From Apostichopus japonicus (Eukaryota > Echinodermata > Holothuroidea > Aspidochirotida > Stichopodidae): a DNA stretch of 64,000 nucleotides. Numbering within the stretch: the stretch's first letter is position 1; every line of letters starts with the position of its first letter. The DNA is taken from assembly GCF_037975245.1 (NCBI RefSeq), contig NC_092580.1, positions 3,634,501 through 3,698,500 on the forward strand, given 5' to 3'. The notes under the pieces are model-generated. The model made no database searches. It was not told the origin of the DNA and was given only the letters and a program-made list of their open reading frames with translations. Shown here one piece after another: positions 52,390-64,000 of the stretch. Both the position numbers and the translations under genes were made by a program.

Positions 52390-52686
52390 CACACAGAGAA
52401 CACAGTTACTACTGTAAATCTTAAAGTTTTGTAACAAAGTAAAAACTAGATTGTACTTTAAATCGGTAGCATGTGCTATTATAGGATTACAGTAAGAACT
52501 TAGGATATGTTTAATCCCAACATATCCAGCTGTTGAGAATTGCTGGGATTACATATATCCTCAGTTATTACAGTAATCCTAATAGCACATGCTACCGATT
52601 TACCATATATAGCACGATCCAGTTTTTATACTGTGGTACAAAACTTTAGGATTAACATTATAGTTATGTACTGTAATCTCTGTGTG
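52390..52686. mobile_element. Foldback / MITE-like element
   Basis: Nearly the whole 297 bp is an imperfect palindrome. Outer ends are CACACAGAGA and TCTCTGTGTG. Next come TAAAGTTTTGTA (52422-52433) and TACAAAACTTTA (52637-52648). The perfect 22-bp core arms, 52459-52480 and 52581-52602, hold ATCGGTAGCATGTGCTA. The arms carry independent indels. No target-site duplication is clear, so the superfamily is unknown. A transcript would fold into one long hairpin. Confidence 0.8.
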
Positions 52687-52689
52687 AAT

Positions 52690-53760
52690 CGGCTGCTGCA
52701 AAACATGCGATAATTAATGAACTATGCACAGAACAGAGCAAAACAAAAAAGTTAATGATACTACACTCTCATAAAACATAACACGTAAACAAAGAAAAGA
52801 CTACGCAACACCACGACGAACAACTTTAGCATGTAGCCTCAATATTATGAACGTAGACAGTTATTACCTCATCAGTGAAGGACTTTAGCTATTTCTTCTT
52901 CTTTTTCTTTCTGCATCTTCTTCTTCTTGGTTTGGTTTAGACCTGCTCCTAGTGGCGCCGGATCCACCCAAGAGACTTTCTGTCTTCTTTTGTTTTTATT
53001 CTTTTTCGTTAGGGATGTTTAAAAAATTTGATTCGACTTTCATTGATGATCCTGGGAGATTTAATTTCGTTTTATTTTATCGTGGTTTATTTTTTGTTTT
53101 TTCTTATATCATGAGGGGGCTTTCTTTTACAAGTTTTCACAAGTAGGGTTTTCTAATTTCCGTTTCATCTGTCGTTTTCCCCCTTTTTCTACATTGAAGC
53201 TATTTTAATAAGATTTTATTTAAGATAGCCTTGTCACCCACAAGGGACAGATAGTTTAATTAACTTGGCTCAATCTCATCAAACTCTACATTGAATGACA
53301 ACAAAGCACTTAAGCTTCAAGTATTTAGCACAGATCATTTTCTCATTTCACGCGTCTTATACAAGTCGATGCTACTGTGTTTCTTGAAACAACATAAGAA
53401 ACATCGCCTTGGCGTATTCCCTGGGAGCGTATGGTTGAGAGGAAGGTTTTCTATCTGCATCCGAAGAGAGAAGATGCTCGCTGACTGCTTTAGATTCAAG
53501 AGAAACAAAAACTAGAAGAATGTTCCGCGGCCAAAAAATAAAAAGAAAGGAAAAAAGAAAATCAGAGTAGACACTAAAAGGCAAAGAAACAAAGATCTCT
53601 TTGCTAATGACTGCCTGAAACAATAAGCAATCAATGATCAATGAGATACTATACGAGACACGCGGAGGATTCTAAATGCTGAAGAACTTACTTAAATGCA
53701 AATAGCAAAAGAAACTTGCATCATTATATACGTATACATCATATATGATGTTTATATAGC
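52690..53760. other. Unique sequence, no gene supported
   Basis: A pyrimidine-rich TTCTTCTT run is at 52894-52930. Frames of 64-89 codons look like chance readings. Confidence 0.5.
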
Positions 53761-53761
53761 C

Positions 53762-53762
53762 T

Positions 53763-53856
<94 letters not shown>
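53762..53856. repeat. (AT)n microsatellite
   Basis: About 95 bp of AT with two AC variants near 53781. It is preceded by TATATAGCC, the same word as in other arrays here. Confidence 0.97.
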
Positions 53857-53858
<2 letters not shown>

Positions 53859-54652
53859 TATTTAATTATTTATAAAGGCAGGCGATGATGACTGAGTAAA
53901 GGTCGTAAGTATATAGTGCCAATGTGTTTACAAAGATTACATCAAACTGTCGGTTAATTGCATATTTTGGGAGAACGCGCAAATGGAATCTATTTAATGG
54001 AAATGGGATACATACAACAGACCTTTTTATAGTTGTATTATCTGCTCTGATGTTTCATTTGTCTAATATCTGTTTAAATAAATTTATGCATATTATCGGT
54101 AAATATGATTGGGCTGTCCTCACGCCTGTATTGTAATTGATGTATGTTGTAATGTCAGAGTGGACTTGATATTAGTCTGTATTTTAATAAAAACCCACAA
54201 TATAAATTTATATTTAGTGGAAAACATGTGAATACATATGGCTTCAGAGTAAATAATGACGTCACCATAACGCCGAATAAGATATATATTTCTTACAAGC
54301 GACCTGCAGGAAGCCAAGCAATTCAACAATTGAATCTGAGGTACATTAAAAACACTTGACAACGTATCACTTTTCATCAGAAGGCCTTTGGAGACACACT
54401 TGTTCCTTCAAAATTACGTCGCAGAGGACTTTTTCTTGTGATCCATTTCTTGAAAGTAAACTTTTTATCTGGCAAAAATACGTTTTGGCCAAATTCCCTG
54501 AAGTGAAGATAGGAATAAAGATAGCCTATACTTTAATTTGCATAAAGTCTTCAACGGTCTGCTATGAATATTTCCCACGCTGCGTAGTGTCACATTTCCT
54601 ATACCATCGGAATAGCTCTTAAACTTTCGAATTGTTCCCGATATATCGATAT

Positions 54653-54850
54653 TGTATGTATATAATGTATGTATTTTAGATCATTCTGCAAGCAGGAACT
54701 CGCGAAGAAGCCATCATTGGCTTATCAAAGCTGCAAGCTGACCGAAGTCAGTCACTTAGATTCATAATTAACGTCAATGATTATGAATTGTCAACAACTC
54801 TGTAACTGGACGACATACATTAATCTTGGAGTGACTCGAACTCGAATATT
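54653..54850 (-). mobile_element. tRNA-derived SINE (family A), 5'-truncated and diverged
   Basis: The conserved 3' end (TGCAAGCAGGAACTCGCGAA), body landmarks (GCAAGCTGACCGAAGTCAGT, TTAACGTC, GACGACATACATTAATCTTG) and a (TATG)-like tail match the copy at 61127-61378. Similarity stops inside the B-box (GACTCGAACTCGA), so the A-box is lost. The copy cannot be transcribed from its own promoter. Confidence 0.88.
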
Positions 54851-56519
54851 GAATTCTACTAGCTGTAGAAATTTACATAACGCCATGTCTTCATTAATCC
54901 CAAATTGTATACATTATCAATTTAAAAATTATACCCTTTTAGCTACATTTTGATCTGAGTATTTTCAGCGCCCCGCTTCTCAAATTTAAAATAAATTAAA
55001 CTACACATTATTTGTTAATAAACGCTAGAATAGTGAAATTCACATTGTATTTTTTTTGGCCGAATTTTTTTTTGAGGTTTGCCTACCTCAAATGAAAGTC
55101 ACGTGTCTCATTGCCCCTCGAAGCATGCACCCATCCGCTACCGCCCCCCCCCACCCCATCCACTCCAGATTGAAACCTATTTCGAATAACTCAACTTGTG
55201 ACCAATTCCCCATGAGAAATAAGATTTCGTTTACTGCCTATAATGTACATTAGTTAGTTTATGTAACTGTCCTTTAGTCAGTCTATATATTGATGGTCAC
55301 TTATTTAGCATTACATTTCCCAAAATGTCCCCCGTAGCCGTTATTTTCGTCATGTAGCAAAACAAAATGAAGCCGTCAATAATAATGACCTATACATTAA
55401 CAATTTCACAATCTCTCAAAGAAACTAAAATATCCGTGGCATATATATTCTGCTATGAAGTGATGGAGTGGGACAGTACGAGGTTTTTTGTTGTTAATAG
55501 GGCAAGTAGGAAATTGATCTCGCAGCACATCAAAGACCTATTCGATGTTGTTGTGGTTTATCCTATTACAGGGGGAGGGGGGGGGTGTGGGGAAGGAAAT
55601 GTCATTGCTATTTATATACTTGAATGATAAGCCAACAAGCCAACTGGGTATATTTAGAATTAAGGTTATAAATTACAAAACAAGAAACGACCGGGTTTCT
55701 ATTTCATCAACTCATAATTATTACGCAAGTAGCTGTTTTATGTAATTACTTATATAATTAGGTATAGGTTAAACCTACTTACGAGACACAAACTGTGCAT
55801 TGGTGATGTGAGTAAAGCTCACAAGACGACAGCTTATATATTGAGAATTAGGTTTAAAAAAAAGAAGGAAGCAACAATTTATTTTGCTCTGGGCAACTAT
55901 ATGATCTATTGTTATTAATGCAATTAACGCGTTTATATTGACCAAATGTCAATATGTTTTCATATTTTAAATGATCATGCTAGACCTATTTAGTCAATAT
56001 AAATGATGTGTCAATGATAACGATGCATTTTTATAATCTACTTCATAAAATTTCTGCAAAATGAATCGATATTTATGTTTTGAATTTGGATATTTAAACA
56101 GAATTTTGCAACAGCTTTAACTTCATCAGTTATAATGAGCTGTTGGTAATAATTTTCTTAACAGTCAGACAATAGGATTAAAATAGTCATTTTTGGTGGA
56201 TGTAGGATTTTTAAGACTGCATTTCAATGACGTTCTTGGCAAGCCAAAATGGTCAATAATCTATCGATTAAAAGGGGTTATCGGTAGATAACAACTGCGC
56301 TATACGTTGAAGAAGAGGTTTTTTGAACGACTTACCAAGTTGTTTCGGAAAACCATGCATGCTTCGGTTGTCAACAGATAGCTGAAGAGAACAATCATTG
56401 ATTTCGCTTTGTTTTAACTCTGACATTAGGTTGACGCATGCATGTGCAATTAGCGTAAAACGATAGAGAAGGTTCCATGAAAAAACCTAAAGCACCCGTT
56501 AAATTGTTACATAAAGTTG

Positions 56520-56830
56520 ATGTTAAGTATTTACAGTTTGCAATAAGTAAGTACCCACTTTAACGTTTGGTGTACTTGCTATAAGTAGCTATTCACTTCA
56601 GAGTTTGTTATAAGTATTTGCTAGAAGTAAATACTCATTTTAGATCTTGTTATAAGTACTTGCTATAAATGTAAGTATTCACTTTAGAGCTTGTTATATA
56701 AGTATTTGCTATTTAAGCAAGTTCTCACTTAAGAGCTTGTTATATAAGTGTTTGATGTAGGCCCTACGAGGTAGTCCTCACATTAGAGTTTGTTATAAGT
56801 TCTACGTACTTGCCAGTATAGTATACGTAT
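56520..56830. repeat. Degenerate tandem repeat, about 50-60 bp unit
   Basis: The module GAG(T/C)TTGTTATAAGTA(T/C)TTGCTA plus AAGTA and (T/C)TCAC(T/A)TTA recurs about five times, with starts near 56603, 56645, 56687, 56735 and 56785 and much drift. No coding potential. Confidence 0.65.
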
Positions 56831-57639
56831 ACTTAAATCTGTATTTTGCATTGCGCTATAATATAGTTCTGCACGACCAATCCATGTACAGTGTAAATAC
56901 ATACACAACATTTTTATATACGCCTCAATTTAAACTTAGAAATCTATGAGATATAACCACTTGTATATGCTCATTTCAATACTATATCAATCGTTTGATG
57001 TTACGTTTATACGGTATACCGTGCATCGGTTTCATAACATGCCACTATATAGGTCTTTGGCAAATTCAAGATGAAATGCAGAGGTAATCAAGCTAAGAGT
57101 ATTATCAAGGAGGCTTATACCGTGCACGCATGCTCAGGTATATGTCTCTTCCCAGTAATAGGGTTACTGAAATGTAATTAGTGCTGTAATATAATGACAA
57201 TCAAATTGTACTCCAACAATAAGAAATTGCGTCAAGGCTAGACGTATATACGGTATGTCGTAAAGATAATGCATGAACCAGATAGGAAACCCTATTTCTC
57301 TACATATATTTTGTTGTAATATACATATTAAAAATATAACCACCACAGTAAGTGTTCTTTGGTTTTCGTTGGTTCTCTGCTTAGATGTGTTGTGGTTTTA
57401 TGCAATGAGTGAATTCTAAACTAAACTAGAGTGCTATAGATAGGACTGAAGTGTGTGTTCTTCCTGATATTTAATATAGATGAAACTAAAGTATGTCATA
57501 TTTTTGTATGACATTGCTGTGGAAATTTTCAAGTTTCGCCAATTATTAAATCCTGTATACAGAGTTTATCATATATTCCACAAAATTATTACTTGTTCAG
57601 TTAACAGTTTATAACAAAAAAACACAAATTTCATGAATC

Positions 57640-57960
57640 TATAATGAGAGGAATTTTACCATTTTGCTGCAAAAAGATTATGTTTAACAATTGTCACCGA
57701 TTAAACAATTTGCAACAAAAATTGATAAATTGATTAATTAATATATTTCACCAGTTTTACCTTTTACAAAGAAAAATGATAAATTACGCTCAGGGAACCA
57801 CAATTGCAACAATGTGTAGAAAAATGATAAATTGATCAATTAAAAATCTCGTCATTTGAACAAGTTTGCCACAAAATGATTCACAATGCTCGCATCAGAA
57901 TACCATCATTTCAACATGTTTGTAGCAAATTGATGAACAACAGCTTGTCATTTTGACGGC
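57640..57960. repeat. Degenerate tandem repeat, about 60-70 bp unit
   Basis: The words TTGCAACAAA, AAAATGATAAATTGAT(T/C)AAT and CATTT(G/C)AAC recur in order several times with large variation. It resembles the other eroded satellites near 8 kb and 18.5 kb in style but shares no sequence with them that I can see. Confidence 0.5.
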
Positions 57961-58059
57961 ACCTTAACGTTTCCCATATATTATTAGTCATTAGTATGCA
58001 GCAAGCCTGTGAATAGCATATTTTATTTGTTTTCCTGTATTTTGAGCTCATTATTTGTC

Positions 58060-58190
58060 ATATAATTTGTTTCTTTCTTGAGAAGAGCAAAGATATAATG
58101 GCTAGAACGAGATTCGAACCAGTGAACATCACAGTAACCAGCCCTGTGTTCTACAAACTGAGCTACCCAGATATCAGTTGGTGACGATCC
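58060..58190 (-). mobile_element. tRNA-derived SINE or tRNA pseudogene (family C)
   Basis: On the minus strand, positions 58172-58100 form a 73-nt tRNA-like unit. It has an A-box (TAGCTCAGTTTG) and a B-box (GGTTCGAATCTC), and the anticodon loop CTGGTTA gives anticodon GGT (Thr). The acceptor, anticodon and T stems have several mismatches, so it is not a working tRNA gene. Downstream sequence (CATTATATCTTTGCTCTTCT) looks like a SINE body. Only one copy is in the window, so I cannot define the ends. Confidence 0.65.
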
Positions 58191-58283
58191 TTGTGTAACG
58201 TTTAACCAGAGATCACACCCCAATCTTCAGTTCATTTATTTATTTTTATCTTCCAAAATATACCATTACATAAGAATCTATAG

Positions 58284-58598
<315 letters not shown>

Positions 58599-59599
58599 AC
58601 ACATGACTACATCACATACACAACGATACCGGTATACTTTACAGACTTCACACAAAAAAACGGGGCAAAATAATGAAGAACTGGAAATAAAAACTGGCGT
58701 GAACATGATGTGGTCAAAGGTGTGAAGTAATCAGTGTGTCGTATATACTATGTTTTATAGGGCTATGTTATTTTCATTTCTATTAAACGCTTCTTTAGAA
58801 GATCTGTGGTAGGCGTACTTTTACCGCCATAAAAACTTCTTACCAAAGGTGTTTCAGACACACTTAGAGTGTGTGAAATTAATCAATTCAAAGTAAGTTT
58901 GAGGCGTTTTGAATGTGGTAACATCCACTCTCGTTTTTATCGTCATCTATGGATCACATGTTTAAAGTAGCTTGCTGGGTTGTTATTAGGAGTGTTTTTG
59001 TCTTTTTTATAGAAATCTCGTTTTACTGTTCCCGCCTGTTTCCACTTGTTTAGTAATAAATCTGGTTGTTGATATAGCCTATATTGCGTATGAGCAAACG
59101 GCTGCAAAGTAGACTACTTTTCCTCTCAAAACACAAATTTTGGCAATAGTGTATACCATTGTAGGTATAGTTAATATTCCTTCATTATCGTTTTATGTTA
59201 ATTAGGATGTAGAAAACGTTTTTCTATATATATTTTTATTTTTTATTTTGATAAAGGACTTTATTTTTATGTAGGAATTAATTATTCCTGATACTTGTGT
59301 TTAGCGTAACAACCCTCCAGGGATGGTAATTAATTCAGATTTGCTGTACGAGCAAAACGGCGCGAGTATTAGTACAGGGAACCCCCCTCCCCCCCCCCCC
59401 CCCCCACGTATGGCTACCAGTACAAGGCTCTCGGCGGGAAACGAGTACTTAATTTTGTCCTAATATCTATACTAGATTTTCTAAATGATTTTCGACTTCG
59501 AGTATAAATCCACGCGGGCGAGTATTGGAGTACACAGGTAATTATTAGCTAGACTATGAGTACGAGACTCACAACATGTATGTCTCTTAACATTGTGGA

Positions 59600-61120
59600 G
59601 CTGTTAAAGGGATGTATGACACATGAGTACGGGAAAACAAAGTTACAATATGTCTTTTGTATATTGAGGGAATGGACATTGACTGCAGTATATAAGGTTT
59701 CTCACGTATTTGCATTTGCATGTGAGCAATGCTTTGGTTCCACTCTTTCCTTCCGTATAGTTATACGAGTCATTTGTGATGTTAATGAGTGTTGAAAGGA
59801 TATAACTATCCAAGCAATTACAACTTTATTACAAATATTCCGGATTGTTCGTTGACATTTTGATATCGTTAATCAAAGCACGGCTGATTTCTTTTCTAAC
59901 GTATATAGTCTATACTGTGGCAATTCCCAGAGCTTCCAGTGTATAACTTATAATAGATATCGGTTGGGTACAACGTAGAAAAGGGTAATAATCGTTTAGG
60001 AAAACCGTCGTAGATTAGAAATTTAACGTTTTCGGTTTAAGATTAAGGTTACCTTCCCCAACCCCGCCACCCCCATTCCTTGCCCTTGTGCCTACTTCTC
60101 TTTAACGTCAGTGTCAATATTGAATATAGCATACTGATACGCAGTATTGAGAACGTCACACACGTTGGAAGTATATCAATCCTGGTGTTGCCAATAACGT
60201 AGTGTTCAAGTTGCCTTTAATTTAGGCTTAGTGTTTAATGGTGAATTCATATGTCCAAGATGAAGCCGTAGAATGCGCGTTATAAAATAGGTTTTCAGGA
60301 AGAGACCATCGCCTTACCTCTATACACTCCTCAAGAAAGAAAAAAAAATGAAGAAATAAAGCTCTCAAGAATCACGAGCTAAAGGTTGAATCAACTGTTC
60401 AAGAATCGACAAAATAATTAGATGAGGCGTTACGGAGAAAAAGTAGGGTTTCGGCTCTCAGGTAGTCAAGGTTGAATAAAAGCCAACGGAAAGATTTAAG
60501 AACCCCACACTTACAGGGTTTAATGACTCACATGTAGACAACGTGTTCTGATACATGCACACTTGGTGACTTATGGGCAGAAAACATAAACAAACAACAA
60601 CAGCAACAACGGGGACATGCACTTCTATAAGCTAGTCAAGCTTGTATAGAAAGGTCGGGGGGGGGGGGTGACGTGTAGAAGGGGGGGGGGGGGGGTGATG
60701 AAGGATCACAAACTTAGAAATGACTTCAAAAACACAAGGGATCATGTGCAATTGGTGAACACGTCGTAATCAATAGGGTGATATTCATTCTACGGAAGTT
60801 GAGATTTCTGACAGCATATGACAGGCCTCAGGAATCAAAGTGCTATTGGGGTTCAAGAATCACTACACTAAAGAATGTGCTTTCAATACTGACCTTCAAG
60901 ACATCACCCTAACCAACCCCTCACGTATATTACACACTATTCCCTTTAAATATTGTTTTTTTTTTCTTCACACATCTCATTATATAATACCCTTTTTTAT
61001 TTTCATATTTGTCTCAGGTGTTGAAAAGAAATACATATCCATGAAGACAAAAGGGGACTATCAAGTACTCGAGAAGGTAAACTAATTTTTTATGACATTT
61101 TTATTCCAAACAATCATGCG
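59600..61120. other. Mostly unique sequence, no gene supported
   Basis: Two G-runs at 60657-60668 and 60681-60695 sit close together. Open frames are 81 codons or fewer. Confidence 0.5.
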
Positions 61121-61126
61121 AGAATA

Positions 61127-61378
61127 AATGTATGTATGTACGCATGCTTTTTAGATCCTCCTGCAAGCAGGAACTCGCGAAGAAGCCATCATTGGCTTAT
61201 CAAATCCGCAAGCTGACCGAAGTCAGTCCCTTAGATTCATATTTAACGTCCATGATTATGAAATGCCAATTGGCAACAACTTTGTAACTAGACGACATAC
61301 ATTAATCTTGGAGTGACTCGAACCGGGACCTTATGATTGAAAGGTACCGGCGTTAACCACTGAGCTAACACTCCTCAA
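61127..61378 (-). mobile_element. tRNA-derived SINE (family A), complete copy
   Basis: On the minus strand the head has a perfect A-box consensus (TAGCTCAGTGG, 61357-61367) and a B-box (GGTTCGAGTCA). Body landmarks follow (CAAGATTAATGTATGTCGTC, AACGTTAAATATGA-like and GACTTCGGTCAGC), then the conserved 3' end and a (CATA)n tail at 61127-61141. It is closer to the copy at 54653 than to the one at 50601, which points to at least two subfamilies. Confidence 0.92.
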
Positions 61379-61949
61379 TTGATATGTACGATATGTACGA
61401 ATCAATAATTGATATATACGAAACGCGTACATGTTTTTATCCTATATATGTTATACACTTTGAATTTTCCATCAACCCCTCTAGCCGAGTGTATGGAGGC
61501 CCCTGTGTAGTATTGACATATATCATCTAACCTCAAGCTATGGCGTCGGTTGCACTTTTAACAGTACATTGTTAGCAATTATCAGAGACAAAAACAAAAA
61601 GCAGGAAACTTGAGTCACTTTTTCGTTTCTTTGTACTTTTTCTCTTGTTCCTTAGCGATTTAGTTATGTGTATATACCTATATGTGTATTCCATGTACAT
61701 ACGGAGTCTCTAAGCGTTGTTCTTTGAACCACTTGATAATAGATATAAATGTATACAAATATGTAACCAATCTTGTTACGATGTTCATATAGTCAGAAGA
61801 CTATATAGATACATGAATGTGTGTTTACATAGTTCTGCTTCCTTTGAACCACGTGTTATATAGATCTATGTGGACACATATGGAGTTTTTCTTGTTCACA
61901 ATTATGATACGAAAATCTATATTGATGCACATTTATATTTATATAGAAG

Positions 61950-61960
61950 ATATATATATA

Positions 61961-62029
<69 letters not shown>

Positions 62030-62038
62030 TTATTTATA
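61950..62038. repeat. (AT)n microsatellite
   Basis: About 90 bp of AT with TATTTATA and TACATA variants, ending in (TTTA)n. Confidence 0.96.
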
Positions 62039-62429
62039 GATACACATAAGTATATACAGAGGTAACCGTCGTTTGAATCTAGCGATGTATAGATATATTT
62101 GTGTATATATCTTTTGAGGGGACTTTCCGCATCATGATACAGTTTTTATCGTAAAGACATATAATAAAAAAGAATCATAATAATTTAGGGAAACTGTATG
62201 ACTGTTCCTAGCAACAGCAACAGCAGTTAGCAATGCCATCATTTCCATAAAGGTTAAAGATGTCTTTGCTTCTTTTTCTCAAATCATTATACCACTGAGG
62301 AAGATAATATATACTTACAGGCCAGTCTTGTATATTGATGAAACTTCTAAATAGGGAGAACCCATGGCTACAGTTACTACTAAATCTTCCAAAATGCATC
62401 CTATTTCAAGGATAGATCCACAACGATAT

Positions 62430-62640
62430 TATCGTAAAAGAAAAGTACAGCTATTAAAGGCCATCTATCGTGATGACGTCACATTCCACCTACTGTGAAC
62501 CACTTGCTATAGAACAACGGTGCCAATTATACATTCAAAACAACTATATCTAGAGTTAGGAACAAAAAATTGAGATGGGGGTTTCCCACTAACAATGTAG
62601 AATATAGTTTTCTGTTCTATGTAATTGTAATGTACATTAT
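62430..62640. repeat. Possible second copy of the 17.9-kb dispersed repeat
   Basis: GTGATGACGTCACATTCCAC and TTGAGATGGGGGTTTCCCAC, about 100 bp apart, parallel the order of landmarks at 17915-18215. Identity outside these words is low by eye. Confidence 0.3.
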
Positions 62641-62659
62641 CTGATCCTGCAATATCCCT

Positions 62660-64000
62660 TGAAAGAAAGAAGATGCTACTAGCAGATAATGTGACTCTTC
62701 TGAGAAAGATATCACGTGTTTTTTTTTCTATTTAAATTTCATGTAAGGACCAGCAATTTGAGAATGTACGGCTTCGTTAACGATTTTACATTATATGTGA
62801 TGCGAAACAATAATAACATAACATAACGGTATAGACAAGTGTATATAAACGAAATATGATTGTTGCTTCATTAAGTTTAGTCAATTAACTTTCTTTCGTA
62901 GCAAAATGAACTTGTGATTTTAACTTTGATCAACTGTCATCATGTTTTAACAAAAGATGACAGATTTGATGAAAATTTAGAAAACAAGAAAGAAAAGAAA
63001 ATTCCGAACATCAAAATTCTTCTAGATTTGATCAATTACATGTTTGCTCTAAAAAAAAAGAAGGATAGGTTTGAACATATCGTAGGCAAAAAAAAAACCC
63101 AACTAAACTCGGTTATAGAATGCTCTGTTATACTGCAGAAGAATCGGTTTTCGTAATGTAACCGATGTGTATTTTCACTTTGTGTGTTATTTGGAGCAAA
63201 CACGATTCCAGGCGAAGCGAGTACAGTGTAAAATTGTGCATGTTTGATGACTTCCGACGTATGCAGACTGCAGTATGTATATATATGTGTGTGTTCGTAG
63301 AGCTGGATACTTTACTGAGCGATAAGCATACACTACATTAAGTAACTGTACAGAGTTACATGCATGATTGCATTATCTCAGTGTGCAGAAGTGAAGTGTC
63401 TCTGGTTGAGTAATACTCCACACGGAGAGAGGAGCATATAGAGGGGGGGGGGGGATCGGAAAGGAGTACGTGAAGGAGCGAAGAAAGGTGGGTTGATGGG
63501 TAAGGAGTGGGTAAGGAGTGGGTTCTCGTGCTTATTTGCTTTGCTTCAGACTTTCCTTTTAAAGAAATTAGACACTCTTTTTGTTTGTCTTTTCTCCGTT
63601 AGCTTCATGTTATCCGCTGGATAATATCAATCACGTGTACAAACTTCTTCTTATAGAAAAGGGCACCTTGAGAGGTCTGGTATTAAATTGGTCGATTCGA
63701 TATCGATGTGGTCATGTTTTGGGTAGACTCAAAACCACAGACATCGTGAGAGGCTAATTGACTCTGCTTCGTATAATCATTCAGGAGAGTCACGTGACAG
63801 TGACCGTACAGTATATATAGTATATTCATGATGGTTTTTAAATCCCACGGATACCCAGTATCTATAATATGCAACATGACGTCATCAAAAGAAACGTTGG
63901 GCGAAATTTCAAACCCATGGTAAGATTGATAATAACCAATATAACAAACCATTGTACTCAAATCAATAACATTTAATAAGTCATTTGAGGGGGACAGAAT
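62660..64000. other. Unique sequence, no gene seen
   Basis: Contains a G-run at 63440-63452 and AAGGAGTGGGT repeats near 63500-63523. The largest open frames (80-92 codons) have no recognisable features. Confidence 0.5.

Noticed and set aside
58100-58172. Functional tRNA-Thr gene
   Set aside because: Several mismatches in the acceptor, anticodon and T stems indicate a SINE head or pseudogene.

Overview
This window looks like non-coding, repeat-dense nuclear DNA from an animal, most likely a marine invertebrate. An echinoderm, possibly a sea cucumber, is my best guess, made from general impression of the repeat families and the recurrent TAGGCCTA words, not from any marker gene. It is AT-rich (about 64% by eye). 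It has very long (AT)n arrays, tRNA-derived SINEs, 3' ends of non-LTR retrotransposons and short hAT-type DNA elements with 8-bp target-site duplications. I see no bacterial operon, no CRISPR array and no rRNA. The longest open frames outside simple repeats are about 134-146 codons. None has a recognisable domain, and frames of this length are close to what chance gives at this composition. I therefore annotate no protein-coding gene. The window is best read as intergenic DNA or the inside of large introns.

Layout. Positions 1-5 kb: little except a tandem segmental duplication at 2.0-2.9 kb, one copy split by a 5'-truncated SINE, and a near-perfect 54-bp inverted repeat at 4.2 kb that resembles the hammerhead-like ends of Penelope-like retroelements. 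Positions 5-13.4 kb: a 106-bp triplicate, a degenerate satellite around 8 kb, three (AT)n arrays and a clean 63-bp minisatellite. Positions 13.5-15.2 kb: two LINE 3' ends. Positions 17.9-20 kb: a dispersed repeat, a degenerate satellite built on ATCCCTTTAA, and a promoter-like cluster (E-box, CRE, inverted CCAAT, TATA) near 20.0 kb. Positions 22-30 kb: long (AT)n arrays, a 30-bp minisatellite, a complete hAT element at 27.7 kb and a strict 10-bp repeat at 29.7 kb. Positions 31-38 kb: C-rich tracts, two more hAT elements, a nest of palindromes and a second SINE family. Positions 38.6-46 kb: the emptiest part. Positions 46-64 kb: an (ATC)n tract with about 96 pure units, three more copies of the first SINE family (one with its promoter half repeated six times), a fourth hAT element, a foldback element, two degenerate satellites, a third tRNA-like SINE, and a (TA)n array of about 310 bp.

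The mobile elements are all non-autonomous or truncated, so they would depend on LINE or hAT enzymes encoded elsewhere. The most unusual window-wide signal is an excess of the palindrome TGACGTCA: 12 copies where composition alone predicts fewer than one.
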